From: Vulcanimicrobiota bacterium
GTDB lineage: Bacteria > Vulcanimicrobiota > Vulcanimicrobiia > Vulcanimicrobiales > Vulcanimicrobiaceae
DNA length: 64,000 nucleotides
NCBI GenBank assembly: GCA_003161435.1
Contig: PMOS01000023.1
Location: 1 to 64,000, forward strand
Direction of reading: 5' to 3'
Shown here piece by piece: positions 25,901-33,737 of this stretch (its first letter is position 1; each line of letters begins with the position of its first letter). The notes beneath the pieces are model-generated. The model saw only the letters and a list, made by a program, of their open reading frames with translations. It was not told the origin of the DNA and searched no databases. Made by a program: the position numbers and the translations under genes.

Positions 25901-26320
25901 CTCAGCCCGACCGAGCAGACCGCGCTCGACATCGCGTCGACCGGGGTGAGCGAGATCCAACCGATCGCGCACGTCCGTGGGTTCCTCGACGCGCACAATG
26001 TTCTCGCCGCCGACCGCCTCGGCGCGATGCCCCCAAACCTGGTTTGCAAGATCGGCGGCTTGGTGATCACCCGCCAGCGACCCGGCACCGCGAAAGGTTT
26101 CGTGTTCCTGACGATCGAGGACGAAACCGGCTTGGTCAACGTGATCGTTCGGCCCGACGTCTACGAGCGCTACCGCCGCACGATTCGCAGCTCGCAGTGC
26201 CTGATCGTCGAAGGCGTCTTGCAGAAGGAACAAGGCTGCATCGACGTGATCATGAAGCGCTGCTGGCCGCTCGACACCCACGGCACCACCGAGAAGGTCC
26301 GCGCTAGGAACTTCCACTAG
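22964..26320 (+). CDS. dnaE2: error-prone DNA polymerase III alpha subunit
   Basis: 1118 aa from the ATG at 22964; a GTG at 22940 would lie inside the LexA box and is unlikely. An N-terminal PHP domain begins ELHCWSNFSFLEGASHPEEL, where the usual second metal His is Trp. The catalytic aspartates are in PDIDIDF (Asp407, 409 and 411), with QGRGSAANSAVCYALG just before. The C-terminal OB-type domain includes GGLVITRQRPGTAKGFVFLT. A hydrophilic insertion of about 70 residues (about 472-545) precedes GPLGTLLLRICRRIDGFPRHMGIHSGG. DnaE2/ImuC performs mutagenic translesion synthesis with ImuB; SOS control is supported by the LexA box. Confidence 0.93.
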   Translation: MAAPEYAELHCWSNFSFLEGASHPEELVEHGLRLGLRGIALTDRDGLYGAVRFAKAAVGRPFSALCGAELTLEADGAEPIRASRPARPAKEVPTDTPRLVLIAADKTGYGNLARLISAAQLRGRKRDARLRLEDLDGRTDGLVALSGGRNGLVEKALLRRDTDAAVALGARLRDLFPGRFYFELQHHVRPEDPALLRALVRLAMRLDVPYVATNGVAYATRGEAQVADVLTCVKYTTALQNAGNLLRPNHEYHLKTPAQMARLFAEFPLAIANTLAVAERCTFRLDKLHGEFPLYPIPADEMSAQSYLRTLVYRGAKTRFPQPLESKVERQLEYELGIIARMQLAGYFLVVWDIAEAARGLGVLAQGRGSAANSAVCYALGITAVDPIKGELLFERFLSEERGEIPDIDIDFAHQDREKVIQYVYGRYGREHAAMTAEVITYRTRSAIRDVGKALGLTLGQVDQIVREYDARESLAGALGAAHEGAQPLPKSVVKRRDLDAGSNVFWSRGDDAPAAKPGRPLVPGFQDADEHGAGDTDANIRGPVGGPLGTLLLRICRRIDGFPRHMGIHSGGMVITRSPLIEVAPVEWATMRDRTIVQWDKDDLSDLGLIKIDLLGLGMLSLLRDTFTMFKRCYPDRPALSLNDIPADDRATYEMLQRADSIGVFQVESRAQMSMLPRLKPACFYDIVMQVAIIRPGPIQGDMIHPFLRRRNGQEEVTYPHPKLKPILERTLGVPLFQEQGMRMAMEAAGFSAGEADKLRRAMGHKRSRERMAELYPRLMSGMVSNGIPREDAERLYHMLEGFADYGFPESHAASFALLAYASAYVKCHEPAIFCAAILNVQPMGFYSTEVLVNDARRHGVMVRPIAVNASEWWSFVDGDGALRLGFHLIRGLGDAQRDRLERGLDGGAFTDLLDFARRTSLERDALENLAAAGAFAQWYPTRREAMWALRGLDEREARGELGRAMEIVNEPAVALRALSPTEQTALDIASTGVSEIQPIAHVRGFLDAHNVLAADRLGAMPPNLVCKIGGLVITRQRPGTAKGFVFLTIEDETGLVNVIVRPDVYERYRRTIRSSQCLIVEGVLQKEQGCIDVIMKRCWPLDTHGTTEKVRARNFH

Positions 26321-26321
26321 A

Positions 26322-26337
26322 ACCCAGCGTGGGGTTG
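26322..26337 (+). terminator. weak hairpin after dnaE2
   Basis: AACCC-AGCGTG-GGGTT, a 5-bp stem just after the dnaE2 stop. No T tract. The remaining gap to 26467 shows no gene. Confidence 0.25.
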
Positions 26338-26467
26338 GATCTTCGCTCAGGTAAGCGTTCCCGTTTGCAGCGCAGCTTCTCGACCGCGGCGGAAGCGTCA
26401 CCTTCGTCGGACGGATTCCCGAGGACTAACCGCTGAATGCCCGCTTCCTTATGGATGGCGCGCCCGA

Positions 26468-27628
26468 TTAGCCGTCGAGCGCGGCGATCAGGCGGTCGAT
26501 GCCTTCGTACAAGGCGGACGGTTCGGTGGCGAGGGAGATGCGCGCGAAGCCTTCGCCGCCGGGGCCGAACGCGGTCCCAGGCGCGACGGCGACGGCGCGC
26601 TCGCGCAGCAGGGTGAAGGCGAAGTCGCGGCTCGGTAGCCCGGCGGCGCGCACGTCGACCCACACATAGAACGCGCCGCTGGGAAGCAGGACGGGGACGC
26701 CGGCCGCGGCGAGCCGCCGGCACACTTCATCGCGGCGTTCGTGGTAGGCGCGGTTCATCTCCGCGACGATGTCCTGCGGTCCGGTCAGCGCGGCAAGGGC
26801 CGCGTACTGCGCGGGCGCGTTGACGCACGAGATGAGCGGCTCTTGCAGCTTGGCGATCTGCACGGTCGCGCGCGCCGGTGAGGCGACGTAGCCGACTCGC
26901 CAGCCCGTCATCGCGTAGGTCTTGGAGAACGTGTAGATCGCGATCGTGCGTTCCGGATCGGCGACGGCGGCGGCGCTAACGAAGCGATCGTCGAACAGCG
27001 TGGCGTCGTAGCACTCGTCCGACACGATCCACAGGTCATGCGCTTCGGCGAAGGCGGCGATCTCCGCCATGCGCTCGCGGTCGATCACCGCGCCGAGCGG
27101 GTTCGAGGGCGAGTTGAGCAGCAGCACGCGCGCGCCGCTATCGCAGACCCGTTCCAGATCTTCGATGGTCGGTAAGAAATCGTTCGCCGCCACGAGCGGG
27201 TACGGCAGCACGCGCGCGCGCAATATCCGCGCCATCATCGTGAAGTTCGGCCAGCCGGGGTCCGGCAGCAAGATACCGTCGCCGGGCTCGAGCACCGCGG
27301 CCAGCGACGCGAAGATGCCCTCGACGCCGCCGCACGTCACGATGATGTTCTCGGGCGTAACGTCGTAGCGGTTGCGCCCTCGAACTTTCGCCGACAGCGC
27401 ATCGCGTAGCTCCGGAATCCCCGCGTTGGAGACGTAGCCGGTCTTCCCGTCCAACGCCGCCGCGTGCGCCGCCTCGACGACGTGCGCCGGCGTCGGAAAG
27501 TTCGGCTCGCCGACGGCGAGCAGGATCGCATCAGGCACCTGCCATGCCGCATCCATGATCTCGCGAATCCCCGACCGCGGCATCGCGGCGATCCCCGCGC
27601 TTACGCCGGCAAGGTGCTGGTCGATCAT
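26468..27628 (-). CDS. class I/II PLP-dependent aminotransferase
   Basis: 386 aa from the ATG at 27628. Fold-type I aminotransferase of the aspartate-aminotransferase superfamily: LAVGEPNFPTPAHVVEAA (about 37-54), NSPSNPLGAVIDRE (substrate/PLP pocket), DECYDATLFDD, and the PLP lysine in YTFSKTYAMTGWRVGY (about 232). A C-terminal substrate-carboxylate Arg is in EGFARISLA. Donor and acceptor cannot be assigned. It stands alone, convergent with dnaE2. Confidence 0.88.
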   Translation of the reverse strand: MIDQHLAGVSAGIAAMPRSGIREIMDAAWQVPDAILLAVGEPNFPTPAHVVEAAHAAALDGKTGYVSNAGIPELRDALSAKVRGRNRYDVTPENIIVTCGGVEGIFASLAAVLEPGDGILLPDPGWPNFTMMARILRARVLPYPLVAANDFLPTIEDLERVCDSGARVLLLNSPSNPLGAVIDRERMAEIAAFAEAHDLWIVSDECYDATLFDDRFVSAAAVADPERTIAIYTFSKTYAMTGWRVGYVASPARATVQIAKLQEPLISCVNAPAQYAALAALTGPQDIVAEMNRAYHERRDEVCRRLAAAGVPVLLPSGAFYVWVDVRAAGLPSRDFAFTLLRERAVAVAPGTAFGPGGEGFARISLATEPSALYEGIDRLIAALDG

Positions 27629-27829
27629 GACCGGGCTATTCTTTTGGTGATGCCGATGGCCCGCAGGGCGTCTGCCGATGCTTCTACTAGTATACAAGAA
27701 GTTCGAGCGATCGGCGTGGCAGTTGGCATTGCGGCAGCCTTGCCGACGGGATAAGAGGGGTGTTCAGATGGGTGAAAAGGCAACGTTTGAGCCTACGCCG
27801 TTTTGCGTTCTTCCGCGGAGCACGACGAC

Positions 27830-28453
27830 GTGAGCCTCACGAGCCTAGGTCAGATCGCCGCGGCACAGCGTCTCGCCGCTGCGCCTACGAACCAGGTACC
27901 GATGTTGCCGCCTATTCCCCCACCGCCGCCGGGCGCGGGCCTGGCGCCGCTGCTGCCTCCGATCCCTCCACCCCCGCCGGGCGCGACGATGCCCGTAACG
28001 ACCGCTGGAGGGCCGGGGGCTCTGCCGGGTCTTCCCTCGAGCCTGAGTCAGCAAATCCTGGCCTACATTCCCTCGGAGATCATCACGGTCTACGTCATGG
28101 TCATGGGAACGCTCACCGGATCCGTTACGGGAAACGCAACCGCCGCGACGGCGCAGACTTCCGCAACGCTGTTTTGGGTCTGTCTCGTCGGGTCGCCACT
28201 CTGGGTGCTCGCTACCTATTTGGTAACATGCAAGACACCTTCTCCACGCGGTTGGCCGTACTGGTCGATGGCCGCCGCAGCCGTCGCATTTCTCGTCTGG
28301 AGCATCGCGTTCGGTAACACCTACATCATCTCCAAGTTGGCCATCAGCAGCGCCGTCGGCTCGATCCTCGTCATCTTTTCCGCACCGGTCTTGAGCGTTG
28401 TCGGGAGACTCTTCGCACGATTCGCACCGGGCCTGGCGGTACCATCGACATGA
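27830..28453 (+). CDS. polyproline membrane protein of unknown function
   Basis: 207 aa from the GTG at 27830 (CGGAG nearby). Residues about 22-55 contain a duplicated block (LPPIPPPPPGAG and LPPIPPPPPGAT). About four membrane helices follow (IITVYVMVMGTLTG, LFWVCLVGSPLWVLATYLV, YWSMAAAAVAFLVW, VGSILVIFSAPVLSVVGRLF). The polyproline head is probably cytoplasmic and could dock a partner. It overlaps the next gene by ATGA, the first of a three-gene cassette. No family recognised; less GC-rich than surrounding genes. Confidence 0.65.
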   Translation: MSLTSLGQIAAAQRLAAAPTNQVPMLPPIPPPPPGAGLAPLLPPIPPPPPGATMPVTTAGGPGALPGLPSSLSQQILAYIPSEIITVYVMVMGTLTGSVTGNATAATAQTSATLFWVCLVGSPLWVLATYLVTCKTPSPRGWPYWSMAAAAVAFLVWSIAFGNTYIISKLAISSAVGSILVIFSAPVLSVVGRLFARFAPGLAVPST

Positions 28454-29571
28454 CCGCACAGAAGACCGCGATCGCGACGCTTTGCGCGCTCAGTCTCATG
28501 CCATTGACCGGATGCAAGGAATCGGCCTATCCCGCGCAGCTCAAGACATTTAGCAGTGCCATCGGAACCGCGGCAACATCGGTTGGAGCGATCTATTCGA
28601 GTCTGAACGACGACGAGCAGACGTTGTACTTTGAAAGCCTCCTGATCGATCCGAATCGCCGCCTCGGAACGCGCGATTTTTGCCAGACGACCACGAGTGA
28701 CGGGAAGCGCACGATACGCGGTGCTGACACGCTTCTGGCGACGCCGCGTTTCCCGCCCAAAGAAATCGCGCTTCGCACGGGTATCCTCCAGGCTCTGCAA
28801 CACTACGCGGACGCCCTATCGAAACTCGCCGGCAACTCCGCGCCCGATGACGTGAAGAAGAGTCTCGCCGATCTCGCCACCAGCTATAAAAAGGTCGCAC
28901 CACTCCTCGGGGGGTCGAAGCTGGCCGGCCAGGCTGGGCCGCTGGCATCGATCTTCGGCGACGGAGCGAGCATCTATCTGCAGCGCCGGCGGACCGCGGA
29001 GCTCAGCCGGATCATCGTCAGCGGCAAGGCCACCGTCGATGGTCTGATAGACGCGTTGTCGGCTGATGCCGTCGGTGCGCAGGCAATCGAGCTTAGCGTC
29101 CTCGACCAAGAGGTCTCCGGTTGGCAACTCGTGTACGAGCGCGTCCGGTACGCGACGCTCAATGGACGCAAAGCATACACGTATTCGTCGGATCTACCCT
29201 ATTGCCCCAACGGCTCGGTCGGCCCGGCGATCGTTCTGCCGACGCCGATCCCAATGTCCACTCCCGCGTTCACGCAATCGGTCGCCTTGAACGCCCAGCG
29301 CGATGCCGCGTTGTTTGCCATGCGCCAGTCAACGCTGCAAAATGCGGCCGCGAGCGAAAAGGCGCTGCAGTCACTTCGCGCGACGGACGTTGCCGGTACG
29401 TTGGCCGCCCTGAAAAAGACGTATGACAGGCTTGCAGATTTCGCCGCCAAGCCGGATAACCAGCTAACGCTCGACAATTTGCAGTCGGCGATGAGTGAGT
29501 TCGGCTCCGACGCCGAGGATATGTATACGAATCTTCAGACCTTAAGCAGCCCACCGAAGAAGGGAACGTAA
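28450..29571 (+). CDS. lipoprotein of unknown function
   Basis: 373 aa. Lipoprotein signal with lipobox LTGC (Cys about 22). The mature protein is mostly helical with coiled-coil-like stretches (ALQHYADALSKLAG, then AAASEKALQSLRATDVAGTL), and a central segment carries two possible disulfide Cys (RDFCQTT and LPYCPNG). The C-terminus is charged (PPKKGT). Middle gene of a cassette with a polyproline membrane protein and a small helical protein. The combination of membrane, lipoprotein and helical parts suggests an envelope complex, but nothing identifies it. Confidence 0.65.
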   Translation: MTAQKTAIATLCALSLMPLTGCKESAYPAQLKTFSSAIGTAATSVGAIYSSLNDDEQTLYFESLLIDPNRRLGTRDFCQTTTSDGKRTIRGADTLLATPRFPPKEIALRTGILQALQHYADALSKLAGNSAPDDVKKSLADLATSYKKVAPLLGGSKLAGQAGPLASIFGDGASIYLQRRRTAELSRIIVSGKATVDGLIDALSADAVGAQAIELSVLDQEVSGWQLVYERVRYATLNGRKAYTYSSDLPYCPNGSVGPAIVLPTPIPMSTPAFTQSVALNAQRDAALFAMRQSTLQNAAASEKALQSLRATDVAGTLAALKKTYDRLADFAAKPDNQLTLDNLQSAMSEFGSDAEDMYTNLQTLSSPPKKGT

Positions 29572-29575
29572 AGAC

Positions 29576-29896
29576 GTGGCAAACGTCGACATGCTCTCCT
29601 TATCAGCAATCGTTCAAAAATGCTTCGACTTGTCGCAGGATGCGACACTTCCGGATGCGCAACGCCAGAGTTACTATAACCTCGGTGTTCACGCGCGCTC
29701 TCAGCTCGAGGACGCCTACTCGGCGACATTCGCCGATACCGATGCGCGAATCAGCCCGCTCAACACGCAGCTGGCGAGCCTCAACACCGCATTGCAGAAC
29801 GAGCAAGACGTCGAAGACAGCTTCGCACAAAATGTCAAGAACATCAGCTCGGCCCTCAACGTCCTCGACACGATCATGATGCTCGTGCCGAAATAG
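29576..29896 (+). CDS. small helical protein, third gene of the cassette
   Basis: 106 aa, GTG at 29576, four bases after the lipoprotein stop. No signal peptide. Nearly all helix: residues about 20-105 read as one or two amphipathic helices (SQLEDAYSATFADTDARISP, then LNTQLASLNTALQNEQDVED), like a small coiled-coil protein. Probably cytoplasmic or a substrate of the neighbouring membrane proteins. No recognised family. Confidence 0.6.
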   Translation: MANVDMLSLSAIVQKCFDLSQDATLPDAQRQSYYNLGVHARSQLEDAYSATFADTDARISPLNTQLASLNTALQNEQDVEDSFAQNVKNISSALNVLDTIMMLVPK

Positions 29897-29923
29897 ACTG
29901 CCGCTCTACTGGGGACTGGGACT

Positions 29924-30982
29924 CTACTTCGGCACGATCAGCAGCGCGTTGTTGAGCAGGCGTCCGGGAGCCGTCACGTAGCTGCCGCGATACCACAGGC
30001 CCGCCGACGCGCCGCCGTCGAAGGCCATTGCCTGCGACGCGCCCAGCCCGCGCATGACGTCGGCCATCTCGCGAATCGTCCCGCCGGAGGTGGCCAGGAT
30101 CATCCAGCCATCGGGCGTCAACCCGACCGCGCTGCGCGCCGCCGAAGCGTAGAGGATCTTCGGATCGCGAAAGCCCTCCGCGGCAGGGTCGACGGTGATG
30201 CGTCCGTCGGTCACCAGCCGCGGGCCGCAACCGATCGCCTCGCGCGCGAACGCGAAAGGGCCCATCGGCAGCCCGTCGCCGCGCACGACGCGAAAATCCG
30301 CGCGCCGGCCGATGCCGAAATGCGACGCGGCTTTGGCCTCGCCGCGAAAATAGACGACGTAGCCGTTGCGCGGAATGATCGTCGAGCTCTCGTTGATCGC
30401 CGTCACCACACCGTCGGCGACCTGCACTTGCGGTCCGCCGGCCAGGCCGGTGCGTTCGCCCCATTCGGGCGTGAAGATCGTGATCGTGTCCGACGTCCCC
30501 GACGGATACCGGTTGATCCAGTACGCGTACCAGTTGTTGGGCCAGTTCCAGCTGCCGTCGAGTGAGCCTTCGATCTTGAGCGGAATGCGATCGATCTGCG
30601 CCTGGTTCGCGGCGTCGAACCAGAGCACGTCGCCGACGTCGCCCTTGAACATGAAGCCGCCGCCGGTGATGATGGTGTGGTTCGGGTTGCGCAGCGGCAG
30701 CGCGCCGTACGCCTCGAAGTCGCCACCGTTGATCGCCGCGACCGCGTGGTACCGGCGAGCGATCGCGTCCAACGCTTCGATGTGCCCGGGGCGCCCGCCG
30801 GCCAGCCCGATCCGCACCCCGACCGCGGCCAGCCGCACCCGCAGGAAGGCAACCGGATGGCCGTCGATCGTCGCGTGTCCGCTGACGATCGCGGACGTAT
30901 CCAGCGCGGCCGCCGACGGAACAGGACCGACCAGGAGCAGCAAGACGAAGAGCGCCCGGCGAAGCCGGCTGCGAAACCGCAT
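29924..30982 (-). CDS. phosphodiester glycosidase (NAGPA-like) domain protein, secreted
   Basis: 352 aa from ATG at 30982 (GTG at 30991 possible). Signal peptide MRFRSRLRRALFVLLLLVG ending near PSAAALD. The mature part matches the phosphodiester glycosidase/NAGPA domain: AINGGDFEAYGALPL, RSAVGLTPDGWMILATSGG, and the terminal AMAFDGGASAGLWYRGSY with conserved Asp-Gly-Gly. Family members cleave GlcNAc-phosphodiesters or exopolysaccharide-type bonds. Probably periplasmic; substrate unknown. Convergent with the preceding cassette. Confidence 0.75.
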   Translation of the reverse strand: MRFRSRLRRALFVLLLLVGPVPSAAALDTSAIVSGHATIDGHPVAFLRVRLAAVGVRIGLAGGRPGHIEALDAIARRYHAVAAINGGDFEAYGALPLRNPNHTIITGGGFMFKGDVGDVLWFDAANQAQIDRIPLKIEGSLDGSWNWPNNWYAYWINRYPSGTSDTITIFTPEWGERTGLAGGPQVQVADGVVTAINESSTIIPRNGYVVYFRGEAKAASHFGIGRRADFRVVRGDGLPMGPFAFAREAIGCGPRLVTDGRITVDPAAEGFRDPKILYASAARSAVGLTPDGWMILATSGGTIREMADVMRGLGASQAMAFDGGASAGLWYRGSYVTAPGRLLNNALLIVPK

Positions 30983-31059
30983 CTGGTCCACTCTACGACT
31001 CCGCTCGGTGCCCCGTCTCGGGTTATAATAAGCTTCCCATCGACCAGGAGGATTCGATC

Positions 31060-31546
31060 ATGGCCGACAGCACCACGCAGGCCACCCCGACCACGCAGAC
31101 CATAACCGCCTACCTGCGCGTGCGCGGTGCCGCCGAAGCGATCGCGTACTACGAGAAGGCGTTCGGCGCGGTCGAGAATCCCGGCCGCATGACGATGCCG
31201 AGCGGCAAGATCGGGCACGCGTCGATCACGATCGGCAACTCCGAGGTCATGCTCTCGGACGAGTCGGAGGAATGGGACTCACCCCGGGCCGGCGATGCTG
31301 GGCGGGACGTCGTTCAGCATCTCGATGGTCGTGCCCAACGTCGACGAGGTCTTCGCGCGCGCGATCGAGCACGGCGCGCGCAGCGTGTATCCGGTCGCCG
31401 ATCAGTTCTATGGGCATCGCTCGGGACGGTTGTACGATCCGTTCGGCCACTGCTGGGTGATCTCGACCGTCATCGAGGACGTCGCATCCGACGAGATGGA
31501 CCGCCGCGCCAAGGCGTGGGCCACGGAGAACGTCCAGCCGTCGTAG
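31060..31546 (+). pseudogene. VOC/glyoxalase-like protein, frameshifted
   Basis: Starts with ATG at 31060 behind AGGAGG. The first half (MADSTTQATPTTQTITAYLR to SEEWDSP) is an N-terminal VOC half-domain. The second half continues in the +1 frame (ending 31546) with MLGGTSFSISMVVPNVDEVF and DPFGHCWVIS. The reading frame switches in the CCCCGGG run at about 31282-31288: removing one C joins the halves smoothly as WDSPGPAMLGG. So this is either a recent single-base disruption or a sequencing error. The intact protein would be about 161 aa, of the PhnB/YdhA-like VOC family with a metal or glyoxalase-type fold. Confidence 0.75.
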
Positions 31547-31552
31547 CGCCCG

Positions 31553-32335
31553 TTACGAACGAGCGACGGAGGCGCTGCGCTTCCAGAGCTCCCAGGCGCG
31601 CGACACCAAGCCGGCTTGCGTCTGGGTCGCACTGCGCGCTTCGTCCGCGGTGAGAAACTTCGGCGGACCAAGCCTCAGGGCATCGGCTTCGAGTTGCGCG
31701 TCCTGCGCGGTGTAGTAGGCGCGAAAGACGGCTTCGGGGATCGAGCCGGCAACGGTGACCATTCCGTGCCCTCGCATCAGCGCGACGTTCGCGCTGCCGA
31801 GCGTGCGCGCGAGCGCGTCGCCGAGCGCCAAGTTTTTCACCAGCAGATCGGTCGCGGGACCGCCGGCGTCGCGGATCTCGAACACCGGAACGCCCGCACC
31901 CAGAAACGCCGCCATGTGAAAGATTGGCTGCAAGCGCACGTCGGAGACACCGAACGGGATCACGGCCGGCGTGTGCGCGTGCACGACCGACATGACGTCG
32001 GGGCGCGCCTTGTAGATCGCACCGTGGATGAAGCGCTCGGCATAGCTGACGCGGCCGTTCGCATCGAGCGCGTTGCTGTCGAGATCGTAACTGAGGATGT
32101 CGGCGGCGGCGACGAGCGCCGGAGCCATGCTGCGCGCGAGAAAATAGCGGGTCGGATCGGCGGGGTTGCGCACGCTCACGTGACCGAACCCGTCGACGAT
32201 GTCTTCGTGCGCGAGAACGCGGTTCGCGGCGACGAGTTCGTCGATCGCCGAGGGCGGCGCATCAGCAGCGGTGGCCTGCGCCACCGCACCGAGCGACGCG
32301 GCCAGGACGCCGAGGAGGAACAGCGGACGATCCAT
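31553..32335 (-). CDS. class II aldolase/adducin family protein with signal peptide
   Basis: 260 aa. Signal peptide MDRPLFLLGVLAASLGAVAQ, cleaved near ATAADA; unusual because class II aldolases are normally cytoplasmic. Domain: IVDGFGHVSVRNP (about 45-57), zinc histidines in MSVVHAHTPAV (about 115-120) and the third His in LMRGHGMVTVAG. It probably acts on a small sugar or aldol in the periplasm. Divergent from the operon that starts at 32416, with 80 bp between starts. Confidence 0.75.
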   Translation of the reverse strand: MDRPLFLLGVLAASLGAVAQATAADAPPSAIDELVAANRVLAHEDIVDGFGHVSVRNPADPTRYFLARSMAPALVAAADILSYDLDSNALDANGRVSYAERFIHGAIYKARPDVMSVVHAHTPAVIPFGVSDVRLQPIFHMAAFLGAGVPVFEIRDAGGPATDLLVKNLALGDALARTLGSANVALMRGHGMVTVAGSIPEAVFRAYYTAQDAQLEADALRLGPPKFLTADEARSATQTQAGLVSRAWELWKRSASVARS

Positions 32336-32415
32336 GACCGTCGCTTCCGCGGGCGACCGTCGCCTCCTCGCACGCGGGCGAGAGGAAGCGGCGCCGAGCG
32401 ACGGAACCCGGCCGC

Positions 32416-32835
32416 ATGAAGCGACCTGTCGCCGCTCTCTTCGCGGCCCTGCTCACCACGGCCGTCGCGTCGGCGCAGTCCTATCCCGACGATCCCGGTG
32501 TGGGTGTCGAGCGCGGCATCGAGCAATTGAACAACTCGGGCCAAGGCGGCACGGTCACGTTGTTCAACCGCGCTCCGGACACACGGATCGTCGTGGTGCT
32601 TCACGGGACGCCGGAAGGCCGCGCGCAGTCGGTGCGGATCTATCGCGGGCCATCGTGCAACGATCTGGTCACTGCACCGACCTATGAGCTTGCCGACCTG
32701 AAGAACGGTCTCTCCAGCTCGACGGTCAAGTCGCCCGAAGCGAAGCTGCTTTCCGGCAACTACGACGTGGTCGTGTTCTCGTCCACCGCTTCGGGCGCGC
32801 GGGCGACCGCCTGCGGACATCTCTACGCATCATGA
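32416..32835 (+). CDS. secreted hypothetical protein
   Basis: 139 aa; signal peptide MKRPVAALFAALLTTAVASAQ. The mature domain is a beta-sandwich-like repeat (GTVTLFNRAPDTRIVVVLHG, then SVRIYRGPSC and GNYDVVVFSST), with two Cys (GPSCND and ATACGH) likely disulfide-linked. No known enzyme motif. It overlaps the next gene by ATGA, so it is the first gene of an operon with the dienelactone hydrolase and HAD dehalogenase. Confidence 0.65.
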   Translation: MKRPVAALFAALLTTAVASAQSYPDDPGVGVERGIEQLNNSGQGGTVTLFNRAPDTRIVVVLHGTPEGRAQSVRIYRGPSCNDLVTAPTYELADLKNGLSSSTVKSPEAKLLSGNYDVVVFSSTASGARATACGHLYAS

Positions 32836-33737
32836 GCACCGAAGAGCTCACCGATCCGGTCGCTTCCACCAAGCCCGAAGTCTCCCGGCGCGGCTTCGTT
32901 GCGCTGGGCGCCGGCGCCGCGCTGACGATCGGTAACGCGGGCGCCGCGGCGGCACAGACCGATCAGTACGGCAAGCCGCACGATCCGATCGTCGGCGAGG
33001 ACGATCCCACGATCCTGGTTTCGCATCCGCGGCTCACCCCGGCGGCCGGCAGCCCGATCGGCGCATACGCCGCGGTGCCGCGTGCGATGACGCGCACCAC
33101 GCCGGGCGTCGTCGTGATCCAGCACATCTGGGGCGTCGACGCGACGATTCGCGACGTGGTGCGGCGGTATGCGAAGAACGGCTACATCGCGATCGCTCCG
33201 TTGTTGTTCGACCGGCTCAACCCGCCCAGCGGCGACGGTCTGACCGAATTTGCGGTCTTCGCGCCGATCGCGGCCGCGATGAACGCCCAGGGCTTCATCA
33301 CGACCGACGCGCTGGCCGCGCACGACTGGACCCGCACGCAGGCGAGCGACGGAAAGACCGGCATCACCGGCTTCTGCATGGGCGGCGGGATCGCGCTCCA
33401 GCAGATCATCGACTCGAAGGCGTATGCGGCGTGCTCGATGTTCTACGGCAGCGTCCGTCCGGGCACGAAGAGCGGCGATCCGACGACGGCCACGACGTTC
33501 GACTTCACGAGCCGCATCACGACGCCGCTGATGGGCAGCTTCGGCGGGCGGGACACGTCGATCAAACCCGACGACGTGCGAGCGATGTTCGCGCGCCTGA
33601 CCGTACCGCACGACGTGAAGATCTACGACGAGGCCGGTCACGCGTTCTTCGACGATACGCGCGCGAGCTACGTCCCGAGCGCAGCGGCCGACGCATGGAC
33701 GCGCACGCTCAGCTGGTTCCGCCAGTACCTCACGTGA
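32832..33737 (+). CDS. dienelactone hydrolase family protein, Tat-exported
   Basis: 301 aa. Tat-like N-terminus (VSRRGFVALGAGAALTIG). DLH alpha/beta-hydrolase: nucleophile Cys in TGFCMGGGIALQQ (about 177), Asp in FGGRDTSIKPDDV and His in YDEAGHAFFDD. DLHs hydrolyse dienelactones to maleylacetate in aromatic degradation, but many homologues have other ester substrates. The exported form is less usual. Overlaps the upstream gene by ATGA and the downstream HAD gene by GTGA. Confidence 0.8.
   Translation: MSTEELTDPVASTKPEVSRRGFVALGAGAALTIGNAGAAAAQTDQYGKPHDPIVGEDDPTILVSHPRLTPAAGSPIGAYAAVPRAMTRTTPGVVVIQHIWGVDATIRDVVRRYAKNGYIAIAPLLFDRLNPPSGDGLTEFAVFAPIAAAMNAQGFITTDALAAHDWTRTQASDGKTGITGFCMGGGIALQQIIDSKAYAACSMFYGSVRPGTKSGDPTTATTFDFTSRITTPLMGSFGGRDTSIKPDDVRAMFARLTVPHDVKIYDEAGHAFFDDTRASYVPSAAADAWTRTLSWFRQYLT

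Noticed and set aside
24428-26401. A 650-codon minus-strand frame opposite dnaE2
   Set aside because: Antisense shadow; no recognisable domain and dnaE2 is unequivocal.
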